NCBI GenBank assembly: GCA_028023455.1
Contig: JAQFVV010000043.1
Span: forward strand, 848,001-912,000
From: Epiperipatus broadwayi
Lineage: Eukaryota > Onychophora > Udeonychophora > Euonychophora > Peripatidae
Length of the DNA: 64,000 nt
Direction of reading: 5' to 3'
The notes under the pieces were generated by a model. It searched no databases, was not told where the DNA came from, and worked only from the letters and a program-made list of their open reading frames with translations. The position numbers and the translations under genes are program-made. This document shows positions 48,196-59,570 of this stretch, in pieces; the stretch's first letter is position 1, and each line of letters starts with the position of its first letter.

Positions 48196-48444
48196 TTGTT
48201 ATATGAGCATGTAAAAAATAAAAATAATGGTGATTTAATATCTCCTTCAGTTTTCTTTGATCACGAAAAAACATGTAAATATAAATTTAAATTTAATTTT
48301 GAAAATGTGAAAATTCTTCATGAAGAGAGAAACCATAGTAAAAGAAAAATTAAAGAGGCAATTTTTATAAACAGAAATAAAATGCATTTAATAAATCGAC
48401 AAGTTTTTAACATTAAAATACGAGATTCGTGGAATTTGAATTGA
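48196..48444 (+). pseudogene. Penelope C-terminal fragment (inverted arm)
   Basis: The inverted, truncated copy of the same domain lacks the GIY and YIG strands but keeps the correct C-terminus, HSKRKIKEAIFINRNK to RDSWNLN. It therefore shows which base the opposite arm lost. Confidence 0.7.
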
Positions 48445-49139
48445 TGACGTTTGCTTCTGCTTTTGTTTTTGTATTTAATGGCAGTTGAGGCAGGTTAGAA
48501 AGTAACCGAAAGTACTTCTGTGGATTTAAAAATTGTTTGTAATTGTTTTTAAACCATTAAAATATTATTTCAATTATAATTATATATTGAAACAGTAAGA
48601 TTCGTATTTGAATCTTAAGTTTCACCTTTTTCTGTCATCTCTTACTGACCGGTCTATCCCGCCCAAATTTAAACTTTTTGGTATCGAATTGTGTGTGTAG
48701 CAATATTAAAAATGTATAAATATATGTAGAATTCAGCATAAACACGCACACATTTCGATCTCAAATTAAAGGCAATAAATAGGGATAAAATAATATAATT
48801 TAGATTTCTTTTACTTATATAATTTTGTATAATTTTAATCATTTATTTTGGATTATAAAGTTCATATTTATTGCTTTGTTTAAATTTCGTTTAATAATAA
48901 TTCTAAAAAAAAATCTGATGTAATATTTAATTAAAAGTTAAAATAATCTTATGTTCCCTTTTTGTCTTTGAAATTTAAAAGCATCTGTCAGTGTTAGATA
49001 ATAGATTAATTAAAGAAAAATTCCCCAAAATGTAATTAGTAAATGTAAAATGTAAACAATAGAACGGCAGCTTTCTTTATAATTAAAACCAACAAAATGC
49101 ATTGATTATCCTCAGGACAGATTAAGTAGAACCTAAAAA

Positions 49140-50500
49140 TACCTTAACAAAATGTGAGAGATCAAGATAAGAAAAGAGGCCATCTTAGACTTGCTGGAGA
49201 CATTCACTTAAACTTTAGCTTTGCTCTCGATCACTGAGTCTCCAAAATATAAAAATAATTTGTTCCTGCCAAGGTATGACCGAGTAAAAGCATCTAGAAT
49301 ATTCTCCATCAGGAGATGGCCTATCGGATGCTGAACTTTCCCTTGCCCATCATAAATTCACCATGAAGATCTGCTGCCTGAAATAAATGAGAAAGCTGCT
49401 GCTGCTGTTAAAATAAATGAAACGCCTAAATACAAGAAAGAACTGCTAATCACGAACCTTTTGCTACTAAACTAATGGAATCAGAAAACTTCTTATAAAA
49501 CAGGTACCTGTCTGTGTTCAAACTCTAGAGTACTCTAATAATATGCTATAGCTCTTCTTCATACTACTTATCTAAATTATAAAATGTAAAAACTACCATA
49601 TGTATAACTAAAACTGAATAATTAACTTAATGCATAAATTTCTCTAATAATCTAGCTTACCTCATTCTATCTTTCTTGGGTGCGTATTTCTAAAATCTAC
49701 ATTTTATCTATATTTATTATTTAATTATTGCATGCTCATAATTGTCTCTATTTTCAAAGTTTAAATCTATGATCGCTTGAAACAGTAAATGCGTGTCAAA
49801 TTTTCATTAATATTTACTTTCATAAATAACTTAACTTTCATATAAATCGATACGCATTCAATGCATCATTTATTGTAATGCAGGGTCTACTACTTCCCAA
49901 ATGGCTGGTATATTAGTTGTAATCATTCCCAGTTTAGATATTTTTGTATTTATTAATCTTAATGACTAATTCCATCAAATTACATTTCTTTGAGAGTTGC
50001 CAACGTTCTTTAGTAAATGTTGATAATGTAGGGCCGAGTTAGAAATCTATTTAAATCTTATCATAATCATTTATACATTATACATGTGTTATGTTTTAGA
50101 GATGCGATGACCCATTCTGCCATGAAATTTCCAGATTCTTCAGAGTTTAAATTAACCCCAGTCGTCCTACACAAGCGGTCATAATGGGTGCTCCTGTAGG
50201 ACTTGATGACGTCACACAGCCAGCCGGCAAACTGCAACATGGACCGCTTGTCCCTGGTTATGCTTATGTGACACCTTACTTCATCGAGCCGATGGCAGAG
50301 ACCAGCCCGACATTCTTATAAACTCATTCACGGCATTGCAGTTTCGATATGCTGCCATTCCACATCACCTTTCTAAAGTGTACCACGTGTTCCTTTACTT
50401 AATTTTATTATTCTATATATCACTCCGCCTCTGCATTATCTTCATAATTCACTCTCAAATAAATGTTTGCCCTTAGTTATAAATAAATATTTTAATTAAA
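49140..50500 (+). promoter_or_regulatory. LTR-like or promoter-like block
   Basis: Less AT-rich than its surroundings. It contains a CRE (TGACGTCA, 50207-50214), a TATA box (TATAAA, 50317-50322) and a polyadenylation signal (AATAAA, 50458-50463) in that order on the plus strand, the layout of a retroviral-type LTR. ACAAGCGGTC (50172) and GACCGCTTGT (50242) form an inverted pair around the CRE. No matching second LTR, purine tract or primer site was identified. Confidence 0.35.
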
Positions 50501-50851
50501 TAAATATATGTCTGCCGCTACTCTTATCAACCTTACTTTAGACTCTTGCATTGCAAAGATATAAATCCCTCCAGGCATGCATTAGAAATACTTACTCGAG
50601 AATTTTAGGTAGCTAGATTATGCCTTCAAATAAGTGAATTCCTTTTGTAAACAAATAAATAAATGTATTCTTTAAAATATAATCATGTCACAAATCCTGC
50701 TACTGAAGCTTTTAATCCATAAAATATTATTAGTAAATGATCTTATTAAAATGTGTTAATAAATAATTTTAAACTATACGTCTGCAGTTACGTTTCATTT
50801 ATTCGATATCCATTCTATACAATATTTCTTCGATTATGTAAATATGAATGT

Positions 50852-51166
50852 TTAATTAATATTAGTTTGATTATTGGCTAACTCAAAAATAAAATCATGA
50901 ATCTCTTGCATATCCCTGACCACCGTGCCTAAAGAAATATTTACTAATGTCGCATCAGATGCGTTGTTTTGTGGATTGTATTGTGGAACTGATAAACTAT
51001 GTTCGAACTCAGTACCACAGGTGGCTTTGCTACCTCGATGGTGCTGCTGTTCTGTGTGGTGGTCGAATTCTGCATTATGTTTACGAGTCACATGTTTTCT
51101 GACTGTTACAATATATATAATATTATATATACATACATACTCTACAGAGTGTGAAGAACACACCAT
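50852..51166 (-). other. Hydrophilic open frame, 104 codons, unrecognised
   Basis: The frame is unusual for this AT-rich window. After a hydrophobic, probably non-coding start, it reads RKHVTRKHNAEFDHHTEQQH and later SLGTVVRDMQEIHDFIFELA, with His, Gln and Asn in normal protein proportions. A possible acceptor (TTGTAACAG, near 51106) precedes it. The exons on either side of this intron already join in phase, so it is probably not a HYDIN exon. It may be the N-terminal gag or transposase piece of an element linked to the LTR-like block. No domain is recognised. Confidence 0.3.
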
Positions 51167-51424
51167 TAATTATATTTTTAACTCCTGAACTAATTTAGTG
51201 AATTAAGGCTAGACATCTTTCTCAATAAATATAGGAATATTTTCAATTTTTTTAAAAATATAAATTAAGGTTATCACAATTATAAATGGACTTTTTTCTG
51301 CTAATATTTTCATTTGATTTGTTTACTGCAAATATATCTGTTTAAAAATTGTGGAAATTTACTGACATTCTTGGTCACTATTGATGTTTCTGATATTCAA
51401 TTTATCTCAGTAATTTTAAGTCGA

Positions 51425-54400
51425 ATCATCATCATCATCAACCATTATCAATCCACTGCAGGATGAAGGTCTCTCCAAGTTTAATCCATCTTCTCCGATC
51501 TTTAACTTCTCTTCTACACAACACCCCTGCACATTTTCTTATTTCAACCATCCATCTCACATGTGGTCTCTTTCTGGGTATTTTACAAGCTCTTGGAATC
51601 CAGTTTAAAATTTCAATTGTCCATCTATTATCATCTCTTCTAGCAATATGTCCAGCCCAACTCCATTTCAATCTTTTAATTTTTTCAATAAGGTCAGTAA
51701 CACCTGTTTGTTGTCTTACCCATACATTGCGTTTTCGATCTCTTCTTGTTACTCCCAACATACATCTCTCCATACTCCTTTGAGTGGTCTGAAGTCTCTG
51801 TATTGCTCTTCTATTAAGTGTCCAAGTCTCAGATCCATAAGTAAGAACTGGTAAAACACATTTGTTAAAAACCATCCTTTTCAAACACATAGGCATATTT
51901 CATTTTAGTATCAAGTTATTTCTACCAAAAGCACTCCAACCAAGTTTAATTCTATGATTAATTTCCTCCATTATGTTTCCATCTGTATTAATAATCTGAC
52001 CAATGTATTTGTAACTGTTAACTTCTAATAATTCTTCATAATTAATCTTTATTTTCATATTTTGAGCAAATCGATTAAACATTACTTTAGTCTTTTTAAC
52101 ATTTATCTTTAGTCCTACTTTTCTACTTTCATCTGATAACTCCTGCAATATTTCCTGCAGCTCTGAAGCATTATTTGCACAAACAACTACCTCACCTGCA
52201 AAATCTAAATGACTTAAATACTCTCCATTTACTTTCACTCCTTTAGTTTCCCATTTTAATCCACAAAATACTTCTTGCAGCACTGCTGTAAAGAGTTTTG
52301 GAGATATGGAGTCACCTTGTCTTACACCTTTCTCAATGTTGATTTTTCCAGTATCATTATGTAATCTAATTGTTGATGTTGCATTTTTATAAATATTCTT
52401 TAAAATATGACAATATCCTGGATCTATACCTTGATGATCCAATGCTTTAATCACTGAAGAAATGTGTATAGAATCGAATGCCTTTTCATAATCTACAAAT
52501 CCAAAACATAATGACAACTCATATTCGTTTGTCCTTTCTATGACTTCTCTCAATACCTGGATATGATCTATTGTACTAAAACCACTTTTAAATCCAGCTT
52601 TTTCTCTTGGTTGGTGGAAATCCAAAGTTCTCTGTAGACGAGTTGTAATTATCTTGGTAAAAATTTTATATAAAACTGATAAAAGGCTGATAGGTCTGTA
52701 ATTTCTAATATCTTCTTTATCACCTTTTTTAAATATTAATATTATTACTGCATTCTTCCAATCTTCCGATACATCTTTATCATTTAGACATTTGGTATAT
52801 AACTTTGCTAAAATTGATTCTATTTCTTCACCTGCTTCTTTTAATATATCAATTATAATTCCATCAATTCCTGGAGCCTTTCCTTTCTTCATACACTTAA
52901 TTGCATGTCTCACTTCTTCATTTAAAATTCTGGGCAATTCGGAAGATGTAATAGATATAGGAGATACTTGTTCTTTATTACTATATAATTCTTGATAAAA
53001 ATCTTCTACCAATTTCATGTCATCTCTCTTTTTAGTAATAATTCCATCTTTTTTTCTTATTGCAGATATAAATTTCCTACCAATACCAAAATGTTGTTTA
53101 ACATTTTTGAGACTTTTATTTTTTTCTACAGCTTTCCTTGCCATTTCACAGTTATACTTTCTTATATCATTTTCAACTCTTTTCCGTACCATTTTACAAA
53201 ATTCGAGATATTCAATTCTTTTCAATACATCATTTTTGTATATCTTCATATTCCTTCTTTTCTTCATAAATTCTCTAGTCTCAGTAAAAATTTTATTAGT
53301 CAATTGTTGTTTTTTTCTACCAGTTATGTTTGTTGCAGGTTTTAAAAGCATATCAGTTATTTTCATATTAATTTCATTCAAATCTGAATCATGTTCAAAA
53401 TCTCCTAATACTTGAAACCTATTTGTAAGTTCTAATTTAAATTCATTAGAATGTTTCTGAAGATTAGGAATATCAACTGTAAATATTGTTTTTCTTAATA
53501 ATTTTTGTCTCTCTAGTTTTACATTAACACATAACTTACACCTTACTAATCGATGATCACTTCCTGTGTTAAATTTATTAAGAACATTACAATCTTGAAA
53601 TATGTATTTTCTGTTAGTCAAAATATAATCCAATTCTGCTGTACCTTCATTTGGATGCTTCCATGTCCATTTCCTTTTAACATTTTTCTCAAAAAATGAA
53701 TTCATAATATAAAGTTTTTCTTTTTCTGCAAACTCCACAAGTCTATGTCCTCTCTCATTTCTATTACCATAACCAAAATTACCTACAGCACTTTCATCTT
53801 TCATTTGTTTACCAATTCTAGCATTAAAGTCTCCCATAACAATTTTAAAATGTTGTTTACTCTGATCAAAAGCCTTTTGTACATCCATATAAAAATCTTC
53901 TACTACTTCATCACTATGAGAACTTGTTGGGGCATAAACCTGAATTATCTGCATTTGGTATCTGCTATTAAGTTGTATAATTAATCTTGCCACTCTGTCC
54001 GATACACCATCAATCTCCACAATATTGTTCTTCCACTTTTTATTTATAATGAATCCTACTCCACTTGTATTTCCAATATGTGTGCCTTTATAATAGAGTA
54101 TATGTCCACTTTTTAAATCAATTGTTTCTTCTCCTTTTCTTCTAACTTCACAAAGTCCAATAATGTCCCATTTAATATAAGACAGTTCTTCTTCTAATTC
54201 TTGCAATCTTCCTTCACTTGAAAGTGATCTGCAGTTGTAAGTACCTAAATAAAAAGTCATCATCAAATGGCAGCCTGGGTCCACAATCAGGGGATTCTTA
54301 GCACCCTCCACCTTCGGCCACCAACCGCTGCCTTGGTTGGTGACTTTACAGCCTCCTAGGCATAAGGGCCATGCTTTATTTTTGTCTGTCATAATTGTAT

Positions 54401-54720
54401 ATATGTATTGGAAAAATATTTATCATTTACAGAAACATTCATTCTGCCTTATCAGGCACTGAGAAGAAAGACCATGGTGTTTCTTGATCTTAAACTCGGA
54501 GGTAAAAAGCCAATAAACTCACCACACTGGATAATGCATGTTGGTGAGCAGCCCATTCATGTTCATATACTATATGAATAATCACATAGTAATAACAGCT
54601 GCAATGACAAGAACGTATGGAGTGGACATTAGGAATTTGCCCTGCTCAGTTCCTTTAAGGCCTCCAAGAGGAATCAAAGGGTCTTCTTTCAGTTAATAGC
54701 AAACTCCTTTCTGCAGCCTA
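51425..54720 (-). mobile_element. RTE-type LINE, nearly full length
   Basis: A non-LTR retrotransposon with about 330 bases of 5' leader (54393-54720), one long coding region, and a 3' end made of ATGATG repeats (51427-51440). Two decayed full-length copies (5300-8545, 60070-63620) share the leader. The lack of a poly-A tail, the short simple-repeat tail and the single endonuclease-reverse transcriptase protein place it in the RTE group. Confidence 0.9.
51438..54392 (-). pseudogene. RTE endonuclease-reverse transcriptase with one stop codon
   Basis: One frame of 984 codons interrupted only by a TGA at 51902-51900. Residues 47-290 form the apurinic-type endonuclease: TYNCRS (51-56), Glu in CEVRR (82), GDFNARIG (187-194), TAELDYIL (251-258) and SDHRLV (278-283). 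Residues 500-780 form the reverse transcriptase: KGKAPGIDG (503-511), FKKGDKEDIRNYRPISLL (554-571), FVDYEKAFDSI with a catalytic Asp (632-642) and VRQGDSISP (690-698). The polymerase box that should read FADD is FAGE (731-734, bases 52202-52191), removing both catalytic aspartates. After the stop the frame resumes for 152 codons from 51896 with TYGSETW and the GHIARRDDNRW C-terminal block of RTE proteins. The element copies RNA into target DNA in cis; this copy should be dead. Confidence 0.92.
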
Positions 54721-54969
54721 AGTCAAATATGTACCACAAAAATGGCTGTGTAAAAAAAGGTAGGCATTTTGCAGAATTTAATAAACATGTAAACTGTATG
54801 TTAGCCTCCTTGCTTTCAATTACTTGATATATCTTTGAATTATTTCTTTTTGAATCACTTCAAATGCTTTGAAATGAATCAATACATCACATAGTTTCGA
54901 TTAATGCAAAAATTTATATCTTATGTGAGAAATAATTAAAAATAATTTTTTTAATATATTAAACAATTT

Positions 54970-55215
54970 TATTTACCATACACTAAAAAAAAAAAAACAA
55001 TTGTTTTTTCCATCACAATTGGGGTTTTTATATTTAACTTAAAATAAAAGCATGGGGGATCCAGAAATTAATTAAGTCAATTCCTTGAACTAGAAAATTG
55101 AAATTAAATTAATTTCTGAACCCTTCATGCTTTGACTTTAAGTTAAAAATAAAACCCCAACTGTGGTTGAAGAAATAGTCATTTTTTGATTTTTAATGCA
55201 TGGTAAGTAAAAGTG
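54970..55215. mobile_element. Foldback element I
   Basis: Arms TTACCATACACTAAA...GGGGTTTTTATATTTAACTTAAAATAAAAGCATG and the inverse CATGCTTTGACTTTAAGTTAAAAATAAAACCCC...ATGCATGGTAA surround a 60-base spacer. Non-coding; a single copy here. Confidence 0.7.
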
Positions 55216-55469
55216 TGTAATATATATAAAAATATTTCTATTTATTTTTAAATTTTTAGCATTAAATCTCAATTTTAAAATTTTACTCTACCTTAAATAA
55301 TGGTGTTTACAAATAACTTAAATAAGATGTAATTATATATTGGGCTATTTCCACCATCACAAACCTTCAGAGAAACTTAAATAAGTGTTTAAAAACACTC
55401 TTACTAAACAATGTAATGTGGATTTAAAAACATAATTGCAGATGCTAAAAATTTAATCAATTATCTATG

Positions 55470-55610
55470 CATAACCCCTAAACATCACATGATCACCATC
55501 TCTTATGCTAGCACATATCTGTTATTAAACAGGCAAAACTCTCCATGGCATCCATTGATTACTCTGGTTGGCACAGGGTGGCACTACTGTATGGAGAGTT
55601 TTCCCTGTTT
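55470..55610. repeat. Family A deletion derivative
   Basis: AAACAGGCAAAACTCTCCAT is joined directly to GGCATCCATTGATTACTC and then GTGGCACTACTGTATGGAGAG. The whole ribozyme-bearing centre has been removed, leaving the two inverted ends. Confidence 0.7.
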
Positions 55611-55884
55611 GTTATCTAAGCAGACATACTCATTGATTAAAACAATTAAAAATATAAATTATGGATGTCAGTGTTTATTGCTGTAAAAAAATAAAAGATA
55701 AAACATCCCAAATTTTAGTGTTTATTGCAGTAAAAAGTTCAAAGATAAAATAGCCACTCTCTCCTCTCTTCAAAGAAAAGATAAGAAATTATTAACCAAG
55801 TTTTCCATTTGTTGGGTGATGAGAATTTATGCAGCTTTCAGTCCTCTAGATAAAAATTTATAAATACTTATTTATTGTTAAATA

Positions 55885-56025
55885 TTGGATAAAATTTTTT
55901 ATCATCTCCTCTTATACAGATTAATGTAATCTTATGAAGACTGCAAGACAGTTGAAACCATAAGCAAAATAAAGAATGAATTAGATTGCATTAAAGTATA
56001 TAAGAGGAGATGATAAAAAAATAAT
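55885..56025. mobile_element. Foldback element J with hammerhead-like centre
   Basis: Arms TTTTTATCATCTCCTCTTATAC and GTATATAAGAGGAGATGATAAAAA flank a centre reading CTTATGA, then ACTG-CAAGA-CAGT and TGAAACCATAAG (about 55930-55965). The layout resembles the other families, but the conserved G5 is T, and stem III and C17 are not clear. Confidence 0.45.
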
Positions 56026-56628
56026 ATATATGAATATATAAAGAGAAATGCAAAAAAAGTAATGGAGAAGATATAAGAATAAATATTGGATAGTAAATCA
56101 GATTGAATACTTGAAAAAAAAATCCTAAGTTTCATAGAACTTGAAAAGAAAATTCAAGTTTTATATGCCTAGATTTGAATCCAGGCCACAGGCATGGTAT
56201 GAATATGTGCTGTTGTTACAACACAAAGCTCTTCAATTTATATGACAGTATCCATAATCATGCACCTTAAGTTTAATATTTAAAAACATACCCAGATCTC
56301 AAATAATTATCTATTAAAATCAAGCTAGTGATTGATTTAATTCTAAGTATAGTAATTTATCGTATTTGAAGTTTTTTATTTCACGCTGAAAATAAATCAT
56401 AAACTTTGCAGAATTCTGATATTTGAAATTTATTTCAAAATGATAAACTTTTTATATCACTGCAATATAAATATCATCAAACATCGCATGATCACCATTT
56501 TTTATGCTTACCCAAGCTGTTTTTCACAGAGCCAAAACTCTCCATACAGTAGTGACATTCAGTGCAAGCCAGAGTAATTCATGGATGCAGGAAGGTTTGT
56601 GCATAAAATCCCTATCTAGTGCCCACTC

Positions 56629-56686
56629 ATCCAATATTTCCAGACTAGTTTCTAGCTTGAGGCCTTCATCGGTGTGGAGCCTTGGA
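56629..56686 (-). ncRNA. Hammerhead-ribozyme-like motif, family A
   Basis: Minus strand: ATCCAAGGCTCCACA, CCGATGA (U4 is C), GGC-CTCAA-GCT, GAAACTAGTC, TGGAAATATTGGAT. U4 is lost, so activity is doubtful. Confidence 0.45.
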
Positions 56687-56710
56687 TCTGAGAGCATTGC
56701 ACCTAGACTA

Positions 56711-56770
56711 GATCCAGGGCTTCTCACTGATGAAAGTCACAAGCTAGAAACTAGTCTGGGGAAATTGGAT
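56711..56770 (+). ncRNA. Hammerhead-ribozyme-like motif, family A
   Basis: ATCCAGGGC, TTCTCA, CTGATGA, AGT-CACA-AGCT, GAAACTAGTC, TGGGGA, AATTGGAT. The core is complete; one stem II pair is weakened. Confidence 0.55.
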
Positions 56771-57055
56771 GAGTAGGCACTAGATAGGGATTTTATGCAC
56801 AATCCTTTTTGCATCCATTGAGTACTAGGGCTTGCACTCAGTGGCATTACTGTATGGAGAGTTTTGCATCTGTGTACAATATAAATATTCTGTCATTTAT
56901 AAAAAAAATTTAAGATCATTTAACAGATAATCTTGTGTGACTAAATCAAAGATTAGTTTTAAAAAAGTATAAAAACTTTCTATAGGTAATGTGATAATTA
57001 ATTACTTATTTAAACATATATTTTTTAAAAACAATTATTAATCTGAAATATTTAC

Positions 57056-57239
57056 CTATTGCTTCTTTTTCTTTTTTTTCTTTATTTTTAAGGTCTATAA
57101 GGTCTTGCTTCAAAGTGAAGGCATAAATATGCTCCCGGTTATTAATAGCTTTTAAAATTGAAGTCAAAATATTAACAGGATTAGATTGAAAAATGGTTTC
57201 TAAGCCATCAAAAATGAAGCCTCTAAAACAATCACTTTG
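57056..57239 (-). CDS. HYDIN: HYDIN exon 2 of this window (kinase-like region)
   Basis: A 184-base exon, acceptor TTTCACATTTTATTGCAG at the 57239 side, donor ATAG|GTAAAT at the 57056 side, entered in phase 0 and left after one base. It reads QSDCFRGFIFDGLETIFQSN, PVNILTSILKAINNREHIYA and FTLKQDLIDLKNKEKKEKEA. The DCFRG-FDGLET-F box and the LKAI..REHIY segment are diagnostic of HYDIN, lying in its adenylate-kinase-like P-loop region. HYDIN sits on the C2 microtubule of the axonemal central pair and is needed for normal bending of cilia and sperm flagella. The strongest homology in the window. Confidence 0.95.
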
Positions 57240-57344
57240 CTGCAATAAAATGTGAAAACATGTATACAAGTAAATATTTGCATGGAAATCAAGTCATATA
57301 TCACATGACTTAATTTAATAAGCTTGTATTATAAAGGTTATATA

Positions 57345-57422
57345 ATGAGTATATCAGAAGCATGAAACCAGTCTGGGAATAGGGATATTCTGAAAAGCTT
57401 GTTAAGACCCATTGGCACACTC
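57345..57422 (+). repeat. Family D fragment
   Basis: GAAGCATGAAACCAGTCTGGGAATAGGGATATTCTGAAAAGCTTG shares the 3' half of the family D ribozyme-like core and the following GATATTCTGAAAAGCTTGTTAAGA block with 25025-25050. The 5' half is absent. Confidence 0.6.
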
Positions 57423-57837
57423 ATTATATAACAAATAAATATATCCAATAACGCTCAAAGCTAGACATGTTTGTAAATGTAAATATATAAAAGCAATTCA
57501 CACCTAAATACTAATACCAATAATAATCTCAATTTGTTGTCATGGTAACATCCTTTTTACAATAATGGTAGATACCCACCCTTATCTATGATCTAATATT
57601 TCTATAGATACAAAAGATTTGAACTTACACACAATTTCTTCATTTTCCAAGTTTCTTTTTAAAAAATTAATGTTTCACACATAAACACATTTATATATAA
57701 GAAATAGAAACAATGTAGATATGGGGTATTTCAAATATATATATAATCATTAAAAACTAGTCAACACTTAGCCAATCCCAACATCAATAACAATCAACAA
57801 TTTCTAACTTTTAACAATAAAGGTGGATTCCACCTCT

Positions 57838-58120
57838 ATTATCCAACATGGAACCCAAACCTCATGCTGGTTAAGTTATTAGTGATTGAAATGATCTTAG
57901 GCAGTTAGTTAGCAGTTGGGAAACCCAGGGTACAGATGGTATTTTTATGGCACTCAATATGAAGCCCAAACCCATGACCCTGAGATTAAGAGTCTCATGC
58001 TAGTTAAGTTATTAATGAGTTGAAATGATCTTAGGTAGTTAGTTAGCAGTTGGTAAGAGTACAGATGGCATATTAATGATGCCCAACATGGGGCTCAAAC
58101 CCGTGACCCTGAAATTTCTC
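57838..58120 (-). repeat. Tandem tRNA-Lys-derived short repeats
   Basis: Three minus-strand copies of a tRNA-Lys 3' half. The middle one keeps CATGAGACTCTTAATCTCAG, with anticodon CTT and a paired anticodon arm. The right one keeps TCACGGGTTTGAGCCCC and ATGTTGGGC. Between them GTTAGTTAGCAGTTGG blocks recur with a period of about 126 bases. This is a tRNA-Lys-headed SINE or tandem tRNA pseudogene cluster; no complete cloverleaf remains. Confidence 0.65.
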
Positions 58121-58407
58121 TACCTGTACACTTACTGACTGCCAACTAACTACTTAACATCATATCAAATCACTAATGACTTAACTCTAGTTCTGACCCT
58201 TGACCTTCATACTCAAGCTTATTAATTCACTGTAATAAAGTTATTTCATTATTTACTTTATTAGATATATTAATCAGAGAGTGAAATAAATTTTAAATAA
58301 AATTAAAAGTAAGTCATAATAAACATTACAAAAGCTAAAGAAATGAATGCATAATAAGGTAAATTTTGGAAACTTAGATAAAAATAAAATTAAGTGATTA
58401 TACTAAC

Positions 58408-58536
58408 CTGTAATCTAGTCATTATCATTTCTGTAATAATATCTTCTGCCAAAAAGCAACTTAACAAGCCTTCTTCTCCACCTACCTGTGGAGGGACATC
58501 CAATTTTTTTGCAAATGAGCAAAATCTCATATAAAG
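58408..58536 (-). CDS. HYDIN: HYDIN exon 1 of this window (kinase-like region)
   Basis: A 129-base exon of exactly 43 codons, acceptor CATTTTTTCATTGTTTCAG at the 58536 side, donor CAG|GTTAGTA at the 58408 side, phase 0 at both ends. It reads LYMRFCSFAKKLDVPPQVGG, EEGLLSCFLAEDIITEMIMT and RLQ. In HYDIN of other animals the equivalent stretch is a GGE.GL..C.LPEDLL...L..R.Q block that immediately precedes the DC.RG..FDGL box, just as here. Upstream exons, including the P-loop, must lie beyond 64000 or were not recognised. Confidence 0.88.
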
Positions 58537-58754
58537 CTGAAACAATGAAAAAATGGCATAATCTGGAGTAAATATTTCACAACTCAAAGTAGTAGTATTA
58601 TTATCATTAGTAATAATGTTGAAAAATGTAATATATATATAGGAATTTGTGATGAATATATTGTGATTATCATATCAATATGGCATGCCCAAATTTTTTA
58701 TTAATAATTCTACTTAATTTTTGATCCTGACTTTGAATCATAGTGAGATTCTCA

Positions 58755-59225
58755 TAATCTTCGACTATACATTCCCCTCTTTTCTTCCAAAACGTAAGCT
58801 TGTAGTTAAGACCTGTAGAGATCCCTACTATCACATTTTTACACGCATATTCTTGAGGTTACAGCCTTAGTAAATATTACTTATGTAATCAATGTGCATT
58901 TAAATAAATTTATAATTACAACTTTAAATTATCATAATATATAATTCTAACTATAAGATCTTTCCATTGACTCATAAATCGAAAGATTTCATGAGTATTA
59001 ATGTGTAATAAGAAATGTGGACTTAATCAGTGAAGTATTGAATAGCTTCACACTCTCAGATTTAACCGCTTCAGCTTCACCTATTTATATAGAAAGTAGG
59101 TTGAAGTAAAGAAGGGTTCCCTCTTTTCTTCCAAAGTGTAAGCTTGTAGTCAAGACCTGTAGAGGGCCCTACTATCGCATTTTTACATGCATATTCTTGA
59201 GGTTACAGCCTTAGTAAATATTAAA
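58755..59225 (+). repeat. Family C tandem pair
   Basis: Two copies of the CGTAAGCTTGTAGTTAAGACCTGTAGAG block (58792 and about 59140) are separated by about 348 bases of the family C body. This is the same unit seen once at 3975-4335 and in reverse at 30797-31270. Tandem units in two of three copies point to a head-to-tail amplification mode. Confidence 0.7.
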
Positions 59226-59235
59226 TAGCAATGAT

Positions 59236-59570
59236 TATGTTTTGAGTATCAGGATACAATACAGATAGGGTGGCAATTAAGAATATCTGCAGGTATATTC
59301 TTTCTTCTTCTGACATAGATAATGCTAAAATTGAATTGTTGGAGATATAAGTTCCACTTAATGATTCTCTCATTATTAAAATAACTCTTACTTACAAAAT
59401 TCCAAACATCTGTGGTCAGACAAAATGATCAGAGAGCCTGGCAAAAACTGATGCAATTTCTGGAATACCCAGACAATGGTTAAAGCCTCTTTTTCCATGA
59501 TGAAGTAATTCAGTTCTGCCTCTCTTAAATGTCTACTTAAGAAATATAAAACCTGAGGCACATAATGAAA
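59236..59570 (-). pseudogene. Ty3/gypsy RNase H domain relic
   Basis: Leftward translation from about 59565 gives VPQVLYFLSRHLREAELNYF, IMEKEALTIVWVFQKLHQFL and PG followed by ILSDHRCLEF, then, after stops, KWNLYLQQFNFSIIYVRRRK and NIPADIL. These are the SR.L..AE.NY...EKE.LA, the DH..L and the RW.L.LQ.F.F.I.Y..G..N..AD blocks of Ty3/gypsy RNase H. It is a fragment with several stops; no integrase or LTR is seen with it. The family C repeat ends at its edge. Confidence 0.75.

Larger units (their letters stand above)
47630..48590. mobile_element. Palindromic Penelope-like element fragment 2
   Basis: Arms 47640-47990 and 48215-48590 are inverted copies (AATAATATTTTAATGGTTTACAAACAATT and its inverse are the outer blocks). 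The right arm has an extra 60 bases (48440-48515). As with the element near 3.5 kb, one full and one truncated copy of the 3' end face each other around a GIY-YIG coding stretch. Confidence 0.75.
56480..56875. mobile_element. Family A head-to-head pair
   Basis: A minus-oriented half (AAAACTCTCCATACAGTAGTG at 56532, core 56686-56629) is joined near 56705 to a plus-oriented half (core 56711-56770, ending GTATGGAGAGTTTTGC at 56868). The two cores face away from each other. It lies 180 bases from the HYDIN exon at 57056. Confidence 0.75.

Noticed and set aside
51463-51783. Plus-strand open frame across the LINE C-terminus
   Set aside because: Antisense shadow of the RTE protein encoded on the minus strand.
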